A stretch of DNA of 64,000 nt from Lumbricus rubellus (GCA_945859605.1 OX243814.1:40571269-40635268); one strand, 5' to 3'; positions 23,332-34,761 are shown, numbered from the stretch's first letter. Notes: generated by a model from the letters alone, not told the origin. Translations and numbers: made by a program.

Positions 23332-23597
23332 GAATAATGATATTGCTGACCTTGTCAATTATTGGGACGGTGAAGTCAACAAAACAAATCGGAAGCACGA
23401 GCAAAGGAAACTTTAGACGTGAGAACTTTGGCTGTCCTACGGTTAAGGGAGTGCGTCACTCGTCAGTTCATTGCATCACCAAGTCGTCCAATGCTATTTC
23501 TGTGTCAAATCGCAACATTCTGGGGAGTCGCCTGCTGCCATGGATCGCCTTCATTGTCTGCTGCATTGGTATGAACACAATAATTACTAGTGTGTAG
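23332..23597 (+). CDS. Candidate terminal exon with hydrophobic C-tail
   Basis: An open frame follows a possible acceptor (TGTATTTATAG, 23321-23331) in phase 1, the phase used throughout the locus, and ends with TAG at 23595-23597. The last ~25 residues include S-R-L-L-P-W-I-A-F-I-V-C-C-I-G-M, resembling the hydrophobic tail of the 59997-60106 exon (L-L-Q-L-F-L-A-F-I-A-A-Y). A shorter version could start at 23467 after CGTCAG, also phase 1. If real it would close an upstream gene that used A1-A3. An alternative reading is a chance ORF, or a first exon with a signal peptide (M-I-L-L-T-L-S-I-I-G). Confidence 0.35.
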
Positions 23598-23832
23598 GAA
23601 AAGAAACACTTTGTAAAAGTATCCTGACTAGTCAATCTAAATTAATAGGAAATAAGTCACTCCAGAAAACAGAAATAGAACTGAATGCGTTTCTTACTAG
23701 TTGAGGTCTAAATCAAAGTTTCCATGGGCTTTTGCATTGCTTTTCACACATAGACAACATACTGACGAAAGAATGAGTAATTGTTTGCTCACACTGCGGG
23801 TATTCAATGAATTGTAACATTTTTAGTAGTAA

Positions 23833-24135
23833 TATACTGGGTGGATCATAAAAAGACCGTTTTGTTTTTTTGCCGATATCCTGGCCAGTTTTTAAATCCA
23901 TTTTACAGGCTTAAAGGCAACTCATATTTACGTAGGCTACAATGATCAAATTTCATGAACATAATAATTTAAAACCAAACAAAGGTATATCACTTTTAGT
24001 GATTCCACCCGCTCTTTTTTCAAAACTCAAAAGCATAACAGACGCGATGAGATGCGCAGACTATTTCCCATCGTCTGCAGATGAACCGAGAAACCCTGCA
24101 TCAGCGGTAATTCTGGGCATATTTGCAGGTTAAAG
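23833..24135. mobile_element. Decayed DNA-transposon-like repeat, copy 2
   Basis: This is a relative of 16222-16520, beginning ACTGGGTGGATCATAAAAAG and sharing TTACAGGCTTAAAGGCA, CTCATATTTAC and CACTTTTAGTGATT. A 63-codon ORF at 23942-24133 lies in it and is not supported as a gene. Confidence 0.45.
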
Positions 24136-24614
24136 ATATAACTGAAAGAGAAACCATGGCAACGAGATTTTCTGGTTGGGAACCTTGATGTGTTTTGCTG
24201 GACCTTTTAAGTGCTGATGAATGCAGAATCCTTGAAAAAGAGGAGGAGCACCGCAAGCCATGATTCTAACATAATGCATCAGATCAAAGTAACTGTAGGA
24301 ATCTATCACTCATCGCAGCTGTGACCCTCGTCCATTCCTTCAGTCTGACTTGACTCTAATACATTATTATAGCTAGATTTTTTTTTATTTTTCGCATCTG
24401 GTATAGCACTTTTTTAGGCTTGCTACTCAGAGGCGCTCCCGACTACTGCGCGGACACTGCGTCGGAGTTTCACGTCGAAGCGCACGAGCAAGCCTTAGAC
24501 CCTGTAGGCGTAGGGTACAGATTACAGAAATTTATATCAAATATTTTGTGCTTTGTGGTTGCCCAAGGCTAGCTAGTTAGACATGTTATCCTTCTTTATC
24601 TTTGTTGTCAACAG
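24136..24614. other. Intronic sequence with a CR1 3'-end remnant
   Basis: 24422-24442 contains TACTCAGAGGCGCTCCC, the reverse complement of the end of the CR1-like LINE ORF. No exon is seen. If gene 2 starts here, the signal-peptide exon should be in this stretch; I could not find one. Confidence 0.4.
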
Positions 24615-24944
24615 CTGTGCTTCCTGAATCCGTCAATGGGTATGTAATCACGGAGTCTGGTTTTAAGATTGTTTCAATTGGAGACAGCGTTGAGTTGGAA
24701 TGCATCTTCAATTCATCCCGTCCACTCGAATGGTATTTTACACCTTATGGTAACAATGAAAGTGAAATTGTCAGTGATGGCAGCAAAGCGGATTCAAACG
24801 ATTCAAATGTATACAGCATAGTTCGTGAGGAGTCTGGCCATGTTCATCTTATTATTGATCCTGTGGGCAAAGAACATGCTGGAGGATACGAATGCCGTGA
24901 TGCAGGTGAAACCTACAAGCTTACCATGGAGGTGACCGTTCTGA
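24615..24944 (+). CDS. Exon C1: immunoglobulin domain
   Basis: This 110-codon exon lies between TTGTTGTCAACAG and GTAAGT, phase 1-1. It encodes a full Ig fold: B-strand V-E-L-E-C, C-strand Trp in L-E-W-Y-F-T-P, E-strand V-H-L-I-I-D, F-strand E-H-A-G-G-Y-E-C, and a G-strand M-E-V-T-V-L. N-glycosylation sequons N-S-S, N-E-S and N-D-S are visible. It pairs with exon C2 (same length, about half the residues identical by eye). The E-H-A-G-x-Y-x-C motif makes the Ig call secure; V-set versus I-set is uncertain. It is the first exon of module 1. Confidence 0.88.
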
Positions 24945-25109
24945 GTAAGTAGATTTCTTCGACTTTGTTCAAACAATTAATTTACTCATGTTCTTGATAA
25001 TATATATGACTGCCACGATGACAGGGATTATGATGAGCGTCAGCATGACGATGATGATGGTAATGATAATTGTGGCAATGTGGCATTATTTGTTTTATTT
25101 GGCCGTGCT

Positions 25110-25178
25110 CAGGTTGGGAGCGCCTCTGAGTAGCCCCGTTAAAGAGGCGCTATATAAATGCATATAATGAATGAATGA
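25110..25178 (+). mobile_element. CR1-like LINE 3'-terminal remnant
   Basis: GGGAGCGCCTCTGAGTAG is followed by GAGGCGCTATATAAATG and a GAAT-repeat tail. This is the last ~65 bp of the CR1-like element seen at 2230-2320 and 30780-30845. Confidence 0.8.
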
Positions 25179-25298
25179 ATAATTAGCATGCAGCCAACGT
25201 AGGCCTATGTTTATGGCAAGGCTTTGAAGCGCCATCGGCAGATGTCTCCTGTATCCGACACTAGCAGGCCTATAAAAGTTTCATATAATTATATACAT

Positions 25299-26184
25299 AC
25301 TAGCTGTACCCGGCCACGCGTTGCTGTGGCAGAAAAGACCTCCCCCTCCGCTGCTTTCCTCCCTCACACCGTCCCTTACCGACAGCGGATCGAGCCCAAG
25401 AATGTTGAAAGGCCGCTTTCGTTATGGAATTATTAAGCGACTCGCTTATGACGTCACGGCACGCGACCTCATTCATGTTTCGTCACTGTGTTTCGGGTGA
25501 AGACGATTCTGAAATTTTGCAAGCGTGCGGTTTGGTTGAATTTGCAAATCGCGGTCGAACGTATTGCAAAGTTCACTTTTTGTGGAAAAGATTGCGTTTT
25601 TTTCTGGAAGAATAATCTTAAGACACGGTGCTATTGGAATGGAAGGTTTTGGTAAATTTTCAAAACAATCGGTGCGTAACTTTGGGCGTGATTGTGTACC
25701 GCTCTATTGGAAAGTTTAATTCTTATTTCGAAGTGACTAGCGGACCTCCAAGCGGCCGTCGAATCTCAAATACTAGCGGACCGCCAGTCACGTGTAACCT
25801 GTCACGTGGCGAGTCTTGATTCTTGAATATTGTTACAATGGTGGCAGTTACCGATAGTTGGTTTTATGTCGGACAAAAGTTTTCTTGTTTTAATGACTTA
25901 GAAAATTACTAGAAACAGAGTAAGCAACCAATTTTTTCGTGAGTGTTGGTTAGGTTCAGGTTAGGCGTCGTGAGGGTCGGTTAGGGTTAGTTTTAGGGTT
26001 TGTTTAGCCATTAGAAACTCTTGTGGATTGGTGTAAATAGAAAGCCTGGCGGCTTGCTAGTATTCAGTATTGGACGGCCGCCAGTCATGTGACAGGTTAC
26101 ACGTGACTGGCGGTCAGCTAGTATTTGAGATTCGACGGCCGCTTGGAGGTCCGCTAGTCACAGCCTTTTTATTTATATAGATTA
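25299..26184. mobile_element. Dispersed repeat interrupted by a 429-bp inverted-repeat element
   Basis: 25299-25732 plus 26162-26184 match 40104-40652: start ACTAGCTGTACCCGGCCACG, shared G-C-rich and AAAAGATTGCGTTTTTT blocks, end TTATTTATATAGATTA. The family is unknown to me. The nested part 25733-26161 has ~80-bp terminal inverted repeats beginning GTGACTAGCGGACCTCCAAG and no ORF. Confidence 0.75.
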
Positions 26185-26459
26185 GTCCAGGCAATTTACA
26201 GTTTCACCTGGGCAAAATTGCAACACAAGCTTTTAAGACAGTTTCCTGCTCAGAATTTCCTGCTGAATAGCATATCCAAAATCTGCCAAAATCCGATCAC
26301 AGGGTCACTCCCCCCCCCAAAAAAATGGGGTTCAAAATATAATGGGTCTCAACTTCTCATGCTTTTTTACTTTGAATATCGGGCTGCTAGTACAGCGGCC
26401 TGGTTAAAAATTGATCACTTTGTGATACAAGCATAAAATTTGGTAAATTCTTTGAACAT

Positions 26460-26800
26460 GTCATAAATTGGCTATAGGGCCATCGCAAATTTGACCCCTG
26501 GCCCCAATGGCAGCCATTTTTCAAAATGGCCCCCGGTTTACAGATTTTAAATTATCTCAGCTTCCAGTACACTTAGAATCGTCATTTTGGTGTTTAAACA
26601 TATGTAGTTAGGGGCGAGGATTCCAACAAAGCCATTGCAAATGTTCCGAACGGCTTCAATGGCGGCCATTTTCCAAAATGGCTGACCGAAATTCGAAATT
26701 TTTAATATCTCAGCTTCCAGTACACTTAGAATCGTTATGATGTGGTTTACACAACCATAATTAAAGGCCAGGATTCCAATGAAATAAAATACAAACGTTT
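26460..26800. repeat. Diverged two-unit ~150-bp direct repeat
   Basis: CTCAGCTTCCAGTACACTTA occurs near 26557 and 26710. Each is preceded by a GGC(A/G)GCCATTTT(T/C)CAAAATGGC block and followed by a similar gap. No coding role. Confidence 0.7.
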
Positions 26801-26999
26801 CTGTTCACAAGATTTGCAGCCAAGAACATCAATGATGCGGAAAGGTAGAAATTTTCTGCTTAAATTTGAAAATAAGCTGTTATAATGGGCTCATGGTGCG
26901 TCAAGTACAACAATCATACTAGTTCTGAAACTTCTGATTGTGTTCATGTTCAGTATGCTGGATTGGTGAAAACGTTCTTCTTTAACTGGAGCTATATTG

Positions 27000-27412
27000 A
27001 TAAAAATACGCTTGCTTAAATTGGAACTGGATTGATGAAAAAACGCTCATGAAATGGAAACTAGATAATGGTATTTTTATATCTGAATAGAAGCTGGATT
27101 AATGAATAGAATGCTTGGTAAATGGAAGCTGGATTGATGAATTTCATTCATGTATTTCAACATGCATCCAGCTTCCATTTCTCAAGCGCTTTATCATTAA
27201 TCTGGCTTTCATTTCTCAAGCGTTATTTTTATCAATTCAGGTTCTATTTCACCTATAAGGAACCTTCATCCACCTTCCATTCACCATTTGCCGGTGAGCT
27301 AATAATATCGTAGTAGGCCTATACCAATTGTCGTGAACCAGCTGTCGGTGAACGATTTGTCCGTGAGCCAGTTGTCGTTGTACCAGTTGTCGGTGAACCA
27401 GTTGTCGTGACA
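27000..27412. mobile_element. Foldback-type repeat element, copy 3
   Basis: It has GAACTGGATTGATGAAAAAACGC phrases, then ATCCAGCTTCCATTTCTCAAGC in the opposite sense, and a right end (27337-27412) iterating CCAGTTGTCGGTGAACC words and closing GTTGTCGTGACACC. It lies immediately 5' of the CR1-like LINE. Confidence 0.75.
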
Positions 27413-27714
27413 CCGTTACGGTCTGCTGCCTTAAGCTAACAAAAAAACTGTGGCTATGGATAGCTGTGGTTAAATTCTCAATCTTTTATTAAGGACCCCT
27501 GGTTTGGAATAGTTTATCTCGTAACATTCGAATTTTATCAGCTTTCACCCAATCACTAAATCGTTTTTCAAAGTCTATGATTCTAACTTTTCGATTAGAA
27601 GTTGACCGATATTTTTGTTTTCGTGTTTGGAGTTTATAATTCGATATTGGATTATTTTTCGACTCTTCTGAAGGATTATTTTTGCGTGGTTTTGTTGCGA
27701 GTTTGTAACGTACC

Positions 27715-29319
27715 ATGTCTGCGCCTTCTGTGTACACCATTGTTTACACCGCTGACCTAATTAGGTCGTTAAATACAAGCTTGTCGCCGCCTCGTCGGTT
27801 GACCCGTAAGACATTGTTCAGCCTTGGACTATGGCGCCCGGCCTATCTTCGGTCTCTTCCGTGCCCGTCTTCGGCTTCTAGTCGTTCGGAGCCCTGCTCG
27901 GAGCCCTGCCGACCTCCGCCTTCGCCTTCGTCGGTCATTCGTCTAGCTACCCTGAATGTACGTTCTATAAAACATAAATACGTGCCGACGGCGGACATGA
28001 TCACGTCCAATGACTTGGATGTTTTGGTCGTGACCGAGTCATGGCATGTTTCTTCCTCTGATGTTGCTGTTCGTCGTGCTGCTCCGCCTGGCTTCCAGTT
28101 CATCGATCGTCCGAGGGATTGTCCGAGGGCAGACGACACCGGTGATGCCGTCCAGGGAGGAGGTGGGATGATCGTCTACCACCGCAATCAGCTGAGGGCG
28201 AAGAGGATCGAGTTGGACAGGACCCCGTCGACCTTCGAGGCCCTCGCGGTCTCCCTGTCATCCAAGCGGGGTCCAACTACGCTCCTGGCCATCTACCGCC
28301 CCGGTTCATCACCTCCGTCGTCGACGTTCTTCGAAGAGCTCTTGGCTCTACTGGAACAATTTGCGCTTCACAACACGCAGCTGGTTCTCACCGGGGACCT
28401 CAATCTACACCTAGAGGACCCGTCGCTCTCGGAATCCATGCATTTTGCGGCGGTTATGGAACAGTTCGGACTCAAGCAGCATGTCGCTGAACCCACTCAC
28501 TTGCTGGGTGGGTGGCTCGACGTCATGGTCACAAGAGATGACTGTCGGGTGTCAGATGTGACCGTCTTTCCTCCTGTTCTCTCCGACCACGGTCTCGTCG
28601 TCGCGTCAATACCATTCATCTACGAACCTCTTCTCCTCGCTGCTCGTCAGATCTGTCAATGGAAAAGCCTTGACCGTTCTGCATTCCGCTCAGCGATACG
28701 GGCTCATCCCCTCTTCGCTGATCTTCAGTCATCTGCCGATCTCTCTACGTCAGAGCTGTTCAGCTCTTACGAGACAGCGTTGTCTGGTCTCCTAGACGCC
28801 TTTCTACCTGTACGCAACGTCCAGTCGCGCTACCGCCCGTCTTCTCCGTGGTTTGACGCAGAATGCCGGAGGCTCCGACGGCAGGCAAGAAGACTCGAGA
28901 GAATCTGGATGAGAACACGTTCTCCTGCTGATCGGGCCTCGTGGGTCCGGTTCGTAAGAGAAATGCACACGTCGTACCGTACCAGAGAACGTGAATACTG
29001 GGAGACCATCATCACTCGCCAGTCTAAGGAGCCGAAGAGACTCTGGACCACTTTCAACGGCCTACTTGGTCGTTCGAGGGGTGGTCGTCAGTCGGAGTCT
29101 CCTCCGTCGTTCTCTGCGGAAGTGTTCTTGCAACGATTCTCCGCCAAGATTTCTTCCATTCGGAGTTCCACCGACGAATCGCCACCGCCTACGTTCTCTA
29201 CCACCGAGCATCTGCACTCCAGGAGATTTCGAGCAAGGAGCTGCGTCGACTCATCCTCTCCTCTGCCGCCAAGACGTGTGAGCTGGATCCTGCACCGACA
29301 TTTCTCGTTCAGGAACTAA
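27715..29319 (+). CDS. CR1/L2-like LINE ORF: AP-endonuclease domain and RT N-terminus
   Basis: This 534-codon frame carries the exonuclease-endonuclease-phosphatase fold of LINE endonucleases: L-A-T-L-N-V-R-S-I near residue 77, V-V-T-E-S-W near 105, G-G-G-M-I-V-Y-H-R near 150, T-G-D-L-N-L-H-L-E near 227, L-D-V-M-V-T near 264, and S-D-H-G-L-V near 291. The domain nicks target DNA to prime reverse transcription. The frame runs into the pre-RT linker and shifts near 29280. Confidence 0.88.
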   Translation: MSAPSVYTIVYTADLIRSLNTSLSPPRRLTRKTLFSLGLWRPAYLRSLPCPSSASSRSEPCSEPCRPPPSPSSVIRLATLNVRSIKHKYVPTADMITSNDLDVLVVTESWHVSSSDVAVRRAAPPGFQFIDRPRDCPRADDTGDAVQGGGGMIVYHRNQLRAKRIELDRTPSTFEALAVSLSSKRGPTTLLAIYRPGSSPPSSTFFEELLALLEQFALHNTQLVLTGDLNLHLEDPSLSESMHFAAVMEQFGLKQHVAEPTHLLGGWLDVMVTRDDCRVSDVTVFPPVLSDHGLVVASIPFIYEPLLLAARQICQWKSLDRSAFRSAIRAHPLFADLQSSADLSTSELFSSYETALSGLLDAFLPVRNVQSRYRPSSPWFDAECRRLRRQARRLERIWMRTRSPADRASWVRFVREMHTSYRTREREYWETIITRQSKEPKRLWTTFNGLLGRSRGGRQSESPPSFSAEVFLQRFSAKISSIRSSTDESPPPTFSTTEHLHSRRFRARSCVDSSSPLPPRRVSWILHRHFSFRN

Positions 29320-30801
29320 TCGAGGATCTACTTCCCTTCCTTACTCTTCTATGCAACAGTTCGATCCGTGAGACGTGCCTACCCGCCTCGCAGAAACGTT
29401 CTGTTATCCTCCCCGTACTGAAGCGCGATGGTCTCGATCAAAGCGATCCTGCTAACTATCGCCCTATTGCAAATGTTACCTTTTTATCTAAATTACTAGA
29501 ACGCATTATTGCCAATCAGCTAATTACCTACTTGGATGCAAATGATTTTGATTCCGTCGCAGTAGTCGGGTTTCCGTCGGAATCATTCCACGGAGACTCT
29601 ACTGCTTCGACTTTTGTCAGACTTCTATAGCGCAGTTGACCGGGGTCAAGTCACTCTCCTTGCTCTTTTTGATGTAAGCTCTGCCTTCGACTCTGTGGAC
29701 CACTCAATTCTCTTGCAGCGCCTCTCCACTTCTTTCGGCTTAGTGGACCAGCCTCTTGACTGGCTCACATCCTTCTTAACTGACCGCTCTAACTGTGTAG
29801 TTCTTGGGTCGTCCAGGTCTGCTTGGGTCCCTGCCCCTCTCGGGGTGCCCCAGGGTTCCGTTTTGGGCCTGCTGCTCTATCTTCTCTATACTGCTGACAT
29901 CTGCTCCTTACTGACATCTCAGGGCCTTCTGCACCAGCTATTTGCCGATGATGTGCAAGCCTACATCCATACCTACTCGGTTGATGCGGTGGCCGCTGTC
30001 AACCAGATGTGTAGAAATATGGATGTCCTCTCTCTTTGGATGGCCTCCAATCGGCTACTCTTAAACCCCTCCAAAACGCAATTTATTTGGTTGGGTGGCC
30101 GTAGACAACTCCAGGGGTATTGACCTTTCCCAACTTGCTCTGCTCTTTCCTCATATCACCTTTTCCCTCACAGTTCGTGATCTAGGTCTCACCCTCGATT
30201 CTGAACTTACTCTGTCCCAGCATGTGAACTTGGTTGCGAGGAGTGCCTATTACCAGCTTCGTCAGCTCCGGGTGGTCTCCCGTTCTCTCTCTCACGATGC
30301 GGTCGTCGTCCTTGTCCACGCCTTTGTTACAAGTCGAATTGACAACTGTTGTTCCTTACTTGTTGGTCTTCCCCTTGGGGTCCTGGGGCGACTTGATCGC
30401 GTCTTATTGGGCGGCTTCCTAAATTTGCGCCTGTCTCTGCCTATATGCGTGATGTGCTGCACTGGCTGCCTGTGTCCCAGCGAATCTCATACCGCATTGC
30501 TGCTGTGGTCTCTCGCTGTGTCCTTGGCTGTGCTCCGTCATACTTGCGTGATCTGTGCTGTCCAGTCTCTGACGTTGCAGCGCGTCGTGTACTTCGCTCT
30601 TCGTCTAAAGGTGAGCTTCTGGTCCCGCGGGCTCGCTTGGCTATTAAGCAGCGCCGTGCTTTCTCGGTCATGGGGCCTACTGTCTGGAATGACCTCCCGG
30701 TCCCGCTTCGCTCACTACTTGTGGTCCATCCGGCTGCGTTCTACAAGTCCCTCAAGTCTTTTTTCTTTGTTCGTGGTTGGGCTGGGAGCGCCTCTGAGTA
30801 G
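29280..30801 (+). pseudogene. CR1/L2-like LINE reverse transcriptase with frameshifts
   Basis: The RT continues through at least four frame changes (near 29280, 29560-29610, 30110 and 30400). Blocks seen are A-N-Y-R-P-I-A-N-V near 29455, L-F-D-V-S-S-A-F-D near 29670, V-P-Q-G-S-V-L-G near 29845, F-A-D-D-V-Q-A-Y near 29942 (YADD with Phe first) and the G-S-A-S-E end at 30799. It is parallel to the intact frame at 805-2266. Confidence 0.85.
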
Positions 30802-31395
30802 TTTCTTGAAGGGGCGCTATATAAATGCTCTGAATGAATGAATGAATTTAAAAGTCTCATTCGCGCATGTGCACTAAATGAATCAATTCCTTTATGTCCT
30901 TGATTGGTTATCTCTCTTTTATCACATGAATATTATTTCTTTTCAATGTCGCTTGTTTTATGTACCAATCACTGAGTAAATTAATTTGGACCCTATATAT
31001 GCCGTTCTTTTTGCTGTGCCTGTTGTTCCTGAACAATCCGTATTATTTACTAGGTTCAAAGTGTTGCTTAAATCTGCTTGATCGTTTATGCAACTATGTT
31101 GTTCAACACCTATATATCTGTATTTCTCAGATCAATAAACTCATTGATTGATTGGCATAAATGAATTCGACGAAGCTACCATCTTTCTCAGTAATAGTTA
31201 TATAATTTTTTACTTTATAATGCAGTCTCTGATTTCATGCTACTTTTGTATATCTCTCAGTTTTTGTATATGTCTCAGTTTTTCGTTTAACAAGGGGTTA
31301 AATTATGAAAAGACTTTGACAATATATATGCGTTTCCCAATCTCTAAATTATTACTTGTTGCATGAAATCACTTTGTTCCATTCACCATGTTTAG

Positions 31396-31559
31396 ATCCA
31401 TATCCGGTTTGCGAGAAGAGTCCAGAGTCTTCGTCGGTTGTCTGCCGTTTGCACTACGACGGAAATAAAAAGCCGAACTTTAAATGGGTGGATTCTGGAA
31501 ACACTACCTTCTGCAACGAATCCGGTACCAGCATTACATCCACATTTGAATACTCTTGA
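31396..31559 (+). CDS. Exon D1: truncated Ig-like exon
   Basis: It follows the acceptor ATGTTTAG in phase 1 and starts D-P-Y-P-V-C, matching the D-P-Q-P-T-C start of the B exons. It has V-V-C as B-strand and F-K-W as C-strand, then stops at 31557-31559, so the second half of the fold is missing. A possible phase-1 donor, G|GTACC, after 31524 would end the exon before the stop at 129 bp; exon D2 has the same option at the same codon. It is either a short half-domain exon, a premature end, or a pseudo-exon that can be skipped without changing frame. Confidence 0.55.
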
Positions 31560-31957
31560 GTCGTATTGACCCGCTTGTAGTCTTTTTTTATGGTTCACGC
31601 CATACTCCATAGTCGATCGTAACAAGGCCAGGCCGAGTAGATCGAGAAATCATCTTCTCTATCGATTTGCAAATTTGCCCAAAAAAATTAAATTTATTAG
31701 TTGTTCCAATTCAAATCGATCGTTGTTTCCTCAGCTCGACTCAATAATGAAATATATTTCGTAACTACTTTTTTAGCTACCCGGTACGTCATAAAATAAC
31801 ATGCATTAGGCCTATGTAATGATGTAGTTCGTGTTAACACTCAACTGCAAATAATGAACCTCTTGGCGCTGGAGTTCAAGTATTCCTGGAACTATAGAAG
31901 TTATATACTACAGAGATCCTTTAAAACTTTAACCTAGTGTTAGACATAAAAAAACTC

Positions 31958-32135
31958 AGAAGCTGGATTGACGAAAACAACGTTTGAGAAATGGAAGCTG
32001 GATGAAGGTTCTCTGTAGGTGAAATGGAAGCTGGATGAAGGTTCTCTAGAGGTGAAATGGAAGCTGGATGAAGGTTCTCTGTAGGTGAAATAGAAGCTGG
32101 ATTGACGAAAACAACGCTTAAGAAATGGAAGCTAA
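31958..32135. mobile_element. Foldback-family interior fragment
   Basis: GGAAGCTGGATGAAGGTTCTC repeats three times at ~42-bp spacing, with GAAGCTGGATTGACGAAAAC on either side. The iterated ends are missing. Confidence 0.7.
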
Positions 32136-32149
32136 ATGAATGTATTATA

Positions 32150-32743
32150 TGGGGGTAACCTGAAACCGTAGGGGGTAGGATGAAACCGGTTTCAGATTAC
32201 CCTTAGGGAGTAATCTGAAACCGGTTTCCAGTTACTGGGAGGGTAATGTTTAGGAGGGGGTAATTTGAAACCTTTACACAATTGTAACGGTTTCAAATTA
32301 CCCCTTCCTATACATTGCCCCCCCCCCCTGCAAACTGTAATTTGCATCAATCATCGCATTTATTGCTCTAAAAATATCAGAAAAATCATCCCGCTTCTTT
32401 TTTCGGTCTGAAGATTTTCATCCGTCATTCCACTTGGTGGTTTGTTATCAATATTTTCACCTGTAACTAAAATACTAAATCGCCGCTGAAGTTACATTTA
32501 GAAATGGCTTCGAGGCTATTATTTTTTTCCCGATTCAAATATTGATAACAAACCACGAAGTGGGATGACGGATGAAAATCTTCAAACCAAAACGAGAAGC
32601 GGGATGATTTTTTCTGATTTTTTAGTGCAATAAATGCGATGATTGATGCAAATCTAGTTTCCGGGGGTAATCTGAAACCGGTTTCAAGTTACGGGGGGAG
32701 GGGGTAATGTTTAGGAGGGGGTAATTTGAAATCTTTACACTGG
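32150..32743. mobile_element. Long-TIR element, GGTAATTTGAAACC family, copy 1
   Basis: 32283-32480 and 32540-32743 are inverted: AAATTACCCC..ATCATCCCGCTTCTT..GATTTTCATCCGTCAT on the left and its complement on the right. 32150-32282 adds further copies of the terminal words (GTAATCTGAAACCGGTTTC). No ORF. Copy 2 is at 33711-34098. Confidence 0.8.
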
Positions 32744-33376
32744 CACAACTTTCTGAATCACTGTACTAGATCATGTGACAAAGTTTGGTGAGGCACGTTT
32801 CTATAAGCTCCAAATTAAACATTGATGCGTTCAGGCACTTAAGACGCAAGATGCTCGAGTGGCGCTTTGTAAATTTTGAGGTCACGATTATGATTACGAA
32901 GACTGATGTCTGACTGTTCGTGTGCTTGAGAGCTAAATAAGGTAAAGCCAGTAAAAGTTAAGCACGCCTTAATTTAACCGCATTACTCTTACATTTTTTC
33001 TTGACGCTTTTCGAAGCTGTAGCCTATCTCCTTGGTAATGCATTCAATCATTGCCAGAAAACTGAAATAGCTTTTAAATAGCAATTTGGTGATAACGAAA
33101 ATATACTTTTATTCAGGTAGATATGTTTTTTATGATTTTATCGCATGCCATTGACTATAATAGGCTGTAGCAAAAATGCCACGAAACCCCATTTAGACCT
33201 ACTTGAAATAATTGTCGGCAAAAAGAAATCTATATAACTAGTGAAGTTATGTCCACAAAAAACTCCACATAGTGCTATTTTAATCTTTAATTTTAAAATT
33301 TCTTCGTCAGAATAAGCATATGTAAGAGCTAATGAACTTGCAAATAGAAAATCTTTATTGTTTTATGTTCCTTCAG

Positions 33377-33451
33377 CAATCGGATCACTACGTATCACAA
33401 GCTACAACAGTTCTTTTGAGCGTCGGCGATGCAACCCCAACAAAGACGAGG
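33377..33451 (+). CDS. Exon E1: short linker exon
   Basis: This 25-codon exon lies between TATGTTCCTTCAG and GTAAGT, phase 1-1. It encodes roughly A-I-G-S-L-R-I-T-S-Y with a single Cys near the end (R-R-R-C-N-P-N). It aligns with exon E2 (T-I-G-S-V-R-M-T-D-Y, also one Cys). It always sits between D and A exons. The lone Cys could form an inter-chain or inter-domain bond. Confidence 0.6.
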
Positions 33452-33710
33452 GTAAGTTACTTCAGCCCCTATAACAAGCTTCGAATCGACCGTTTATATT
33501 TACAGTAAGAAAATGTTTAATAAAGTTATTTATTCAATAACTGACACATATGTAATATATTTTGCCATTGATTTTTTCGTCTATATTGGACCATTATTGG
33601 TGTTTAATCAAGCGATTATCTAATCAGATCTATTGTGCTGATAATACGCAACATAAGCTTCTGGCAAAGCTTTAGCGAAGATCATAAGCCGTGCTTGAAG
33701 GCTTCAAACC

Positions 33711-34098
33711 CGGTGTAAAAGTTTCAAATTACCCCCTAAACATTGCCCCCCCCTGCAAACTTATTTGTATCAATGATCACACGTATTGGACTAAAAAAAT
33801 CAGAAAAAATTATCCCGCTTCTTGTTTTGGTCTGAAGATTTTCATCCGTCATCCCACTTCGTGGTTTGTTATCAATATTTTCAGCTGTAACTAATGTTAC
33901 ATGGAGAAACGGCTTCGAGGCTATTTTTGGGATCAAAATATTGATAACAAAACACAAAGTGGGATGACGGATGAAAATCTTCAGACCAAAACAAGAAGCG
34001 GGATCATTTTTCTGATTGTTTTAGTGCAATAAATGTGATGATTGATGAAAATCTAGTGTCCAGAGGTAATCGGGGGTAATTTGAAACCTTTACACCGG
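33711..34098. mobile_element. Long-TIR element, GGTAATTTGAAACC family, copy 2
   Basis: The left end is CGGTGTAAAAGTTTCAAATT and the right end AATTTGAAACCTTTACACCG. The arms are inverted over ~180 bp around a centre near 33900. Same interior words as copy 1. Confidence 0.8.
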
Positions 34099-34456
34099 TC
34101 AAAACCCCAAACGTTGAGCCTATCTTTGAATGTGCTGACATGCAAACTAAGTTTTGATGCCTTGTCGGTGGCCAAGCATGTCCTGGATACTATATTTATG
34201 TAGACTGCAGTGTCCAAAGTCCATAGCATTTTTCGAGCCATTACCGTAGTTCTTCAACAGTTTAGGTATTTCTTCTTAGGCCTACTTTGAATAGGCCTTT
34301 TCCAGGAGTTGGTAAGTGTGGACCCTCTTTTATATTAGCAAACCCTCACCTCTTCCTCGACAGCCGTCATTTGTTTTGCGGATAAATCAGGTCGTCCATT
34401 TTTTTCATTATTCTTGAAAATCACCATTGAACATGTCTTCTTTCACCTGTCACTCC

Positions 34457-34493
34457 GTGTTTGTGTGTGTGTGCATGTGTGTGTGTGTGTGTG
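34457..34493. repeat. (GT)n microsatellite
   Basis: An interrupted GT run of about 37 bp. Confidence 0.9.
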
Positions 34494-34761
34494 GAGGGAT
34501 TCTGTGAGTTCTCAGAGTCAGGCAGTTCTGATACAGCATTGACAGTTTCGTGACACACCAGTCAACCCGCTGTGTCACGCACCCAAATGCAAACAACTGC
34601 ATCACAGGCCATAATAGTAGCTGTAAGGAAGGATTAAGCTGAAGCAGGTGCAGTCCTAACAAAACAAACAAAGAATCTAGAAAGATGGAGAAAACTTGTC
34701 CATGGAGCGACCAACCCTAGATCCGAGGACGGTTAAGACAACAAGGTGCAGTCCAACCAGT

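Larger units (their letters stand above)
27413..30845 (+). mobile_element. CR1/L2-like LINE, near full length, copy 2
   Basis: The body runs from a likely 5' UTR (27413-27714) through endonuclease and RT to GGGAGCGCCTCTGAGTAG and a GAATGAAT tail at 30828-30845. It is markedly more G/C-rich than its surroundings. It lies in the intron between exons C1 and D1 in the gene's orientation. The RT is frameshifted, so the copy is inactive. Confidence 0.85.

Noticed and set aside
24583..24614. ATG upstream of exon C1 giving a short hydrophobic peptide
   Set aside because: It is the polypyrimidine tract of the acceptor and its frame does not continue into the exon.
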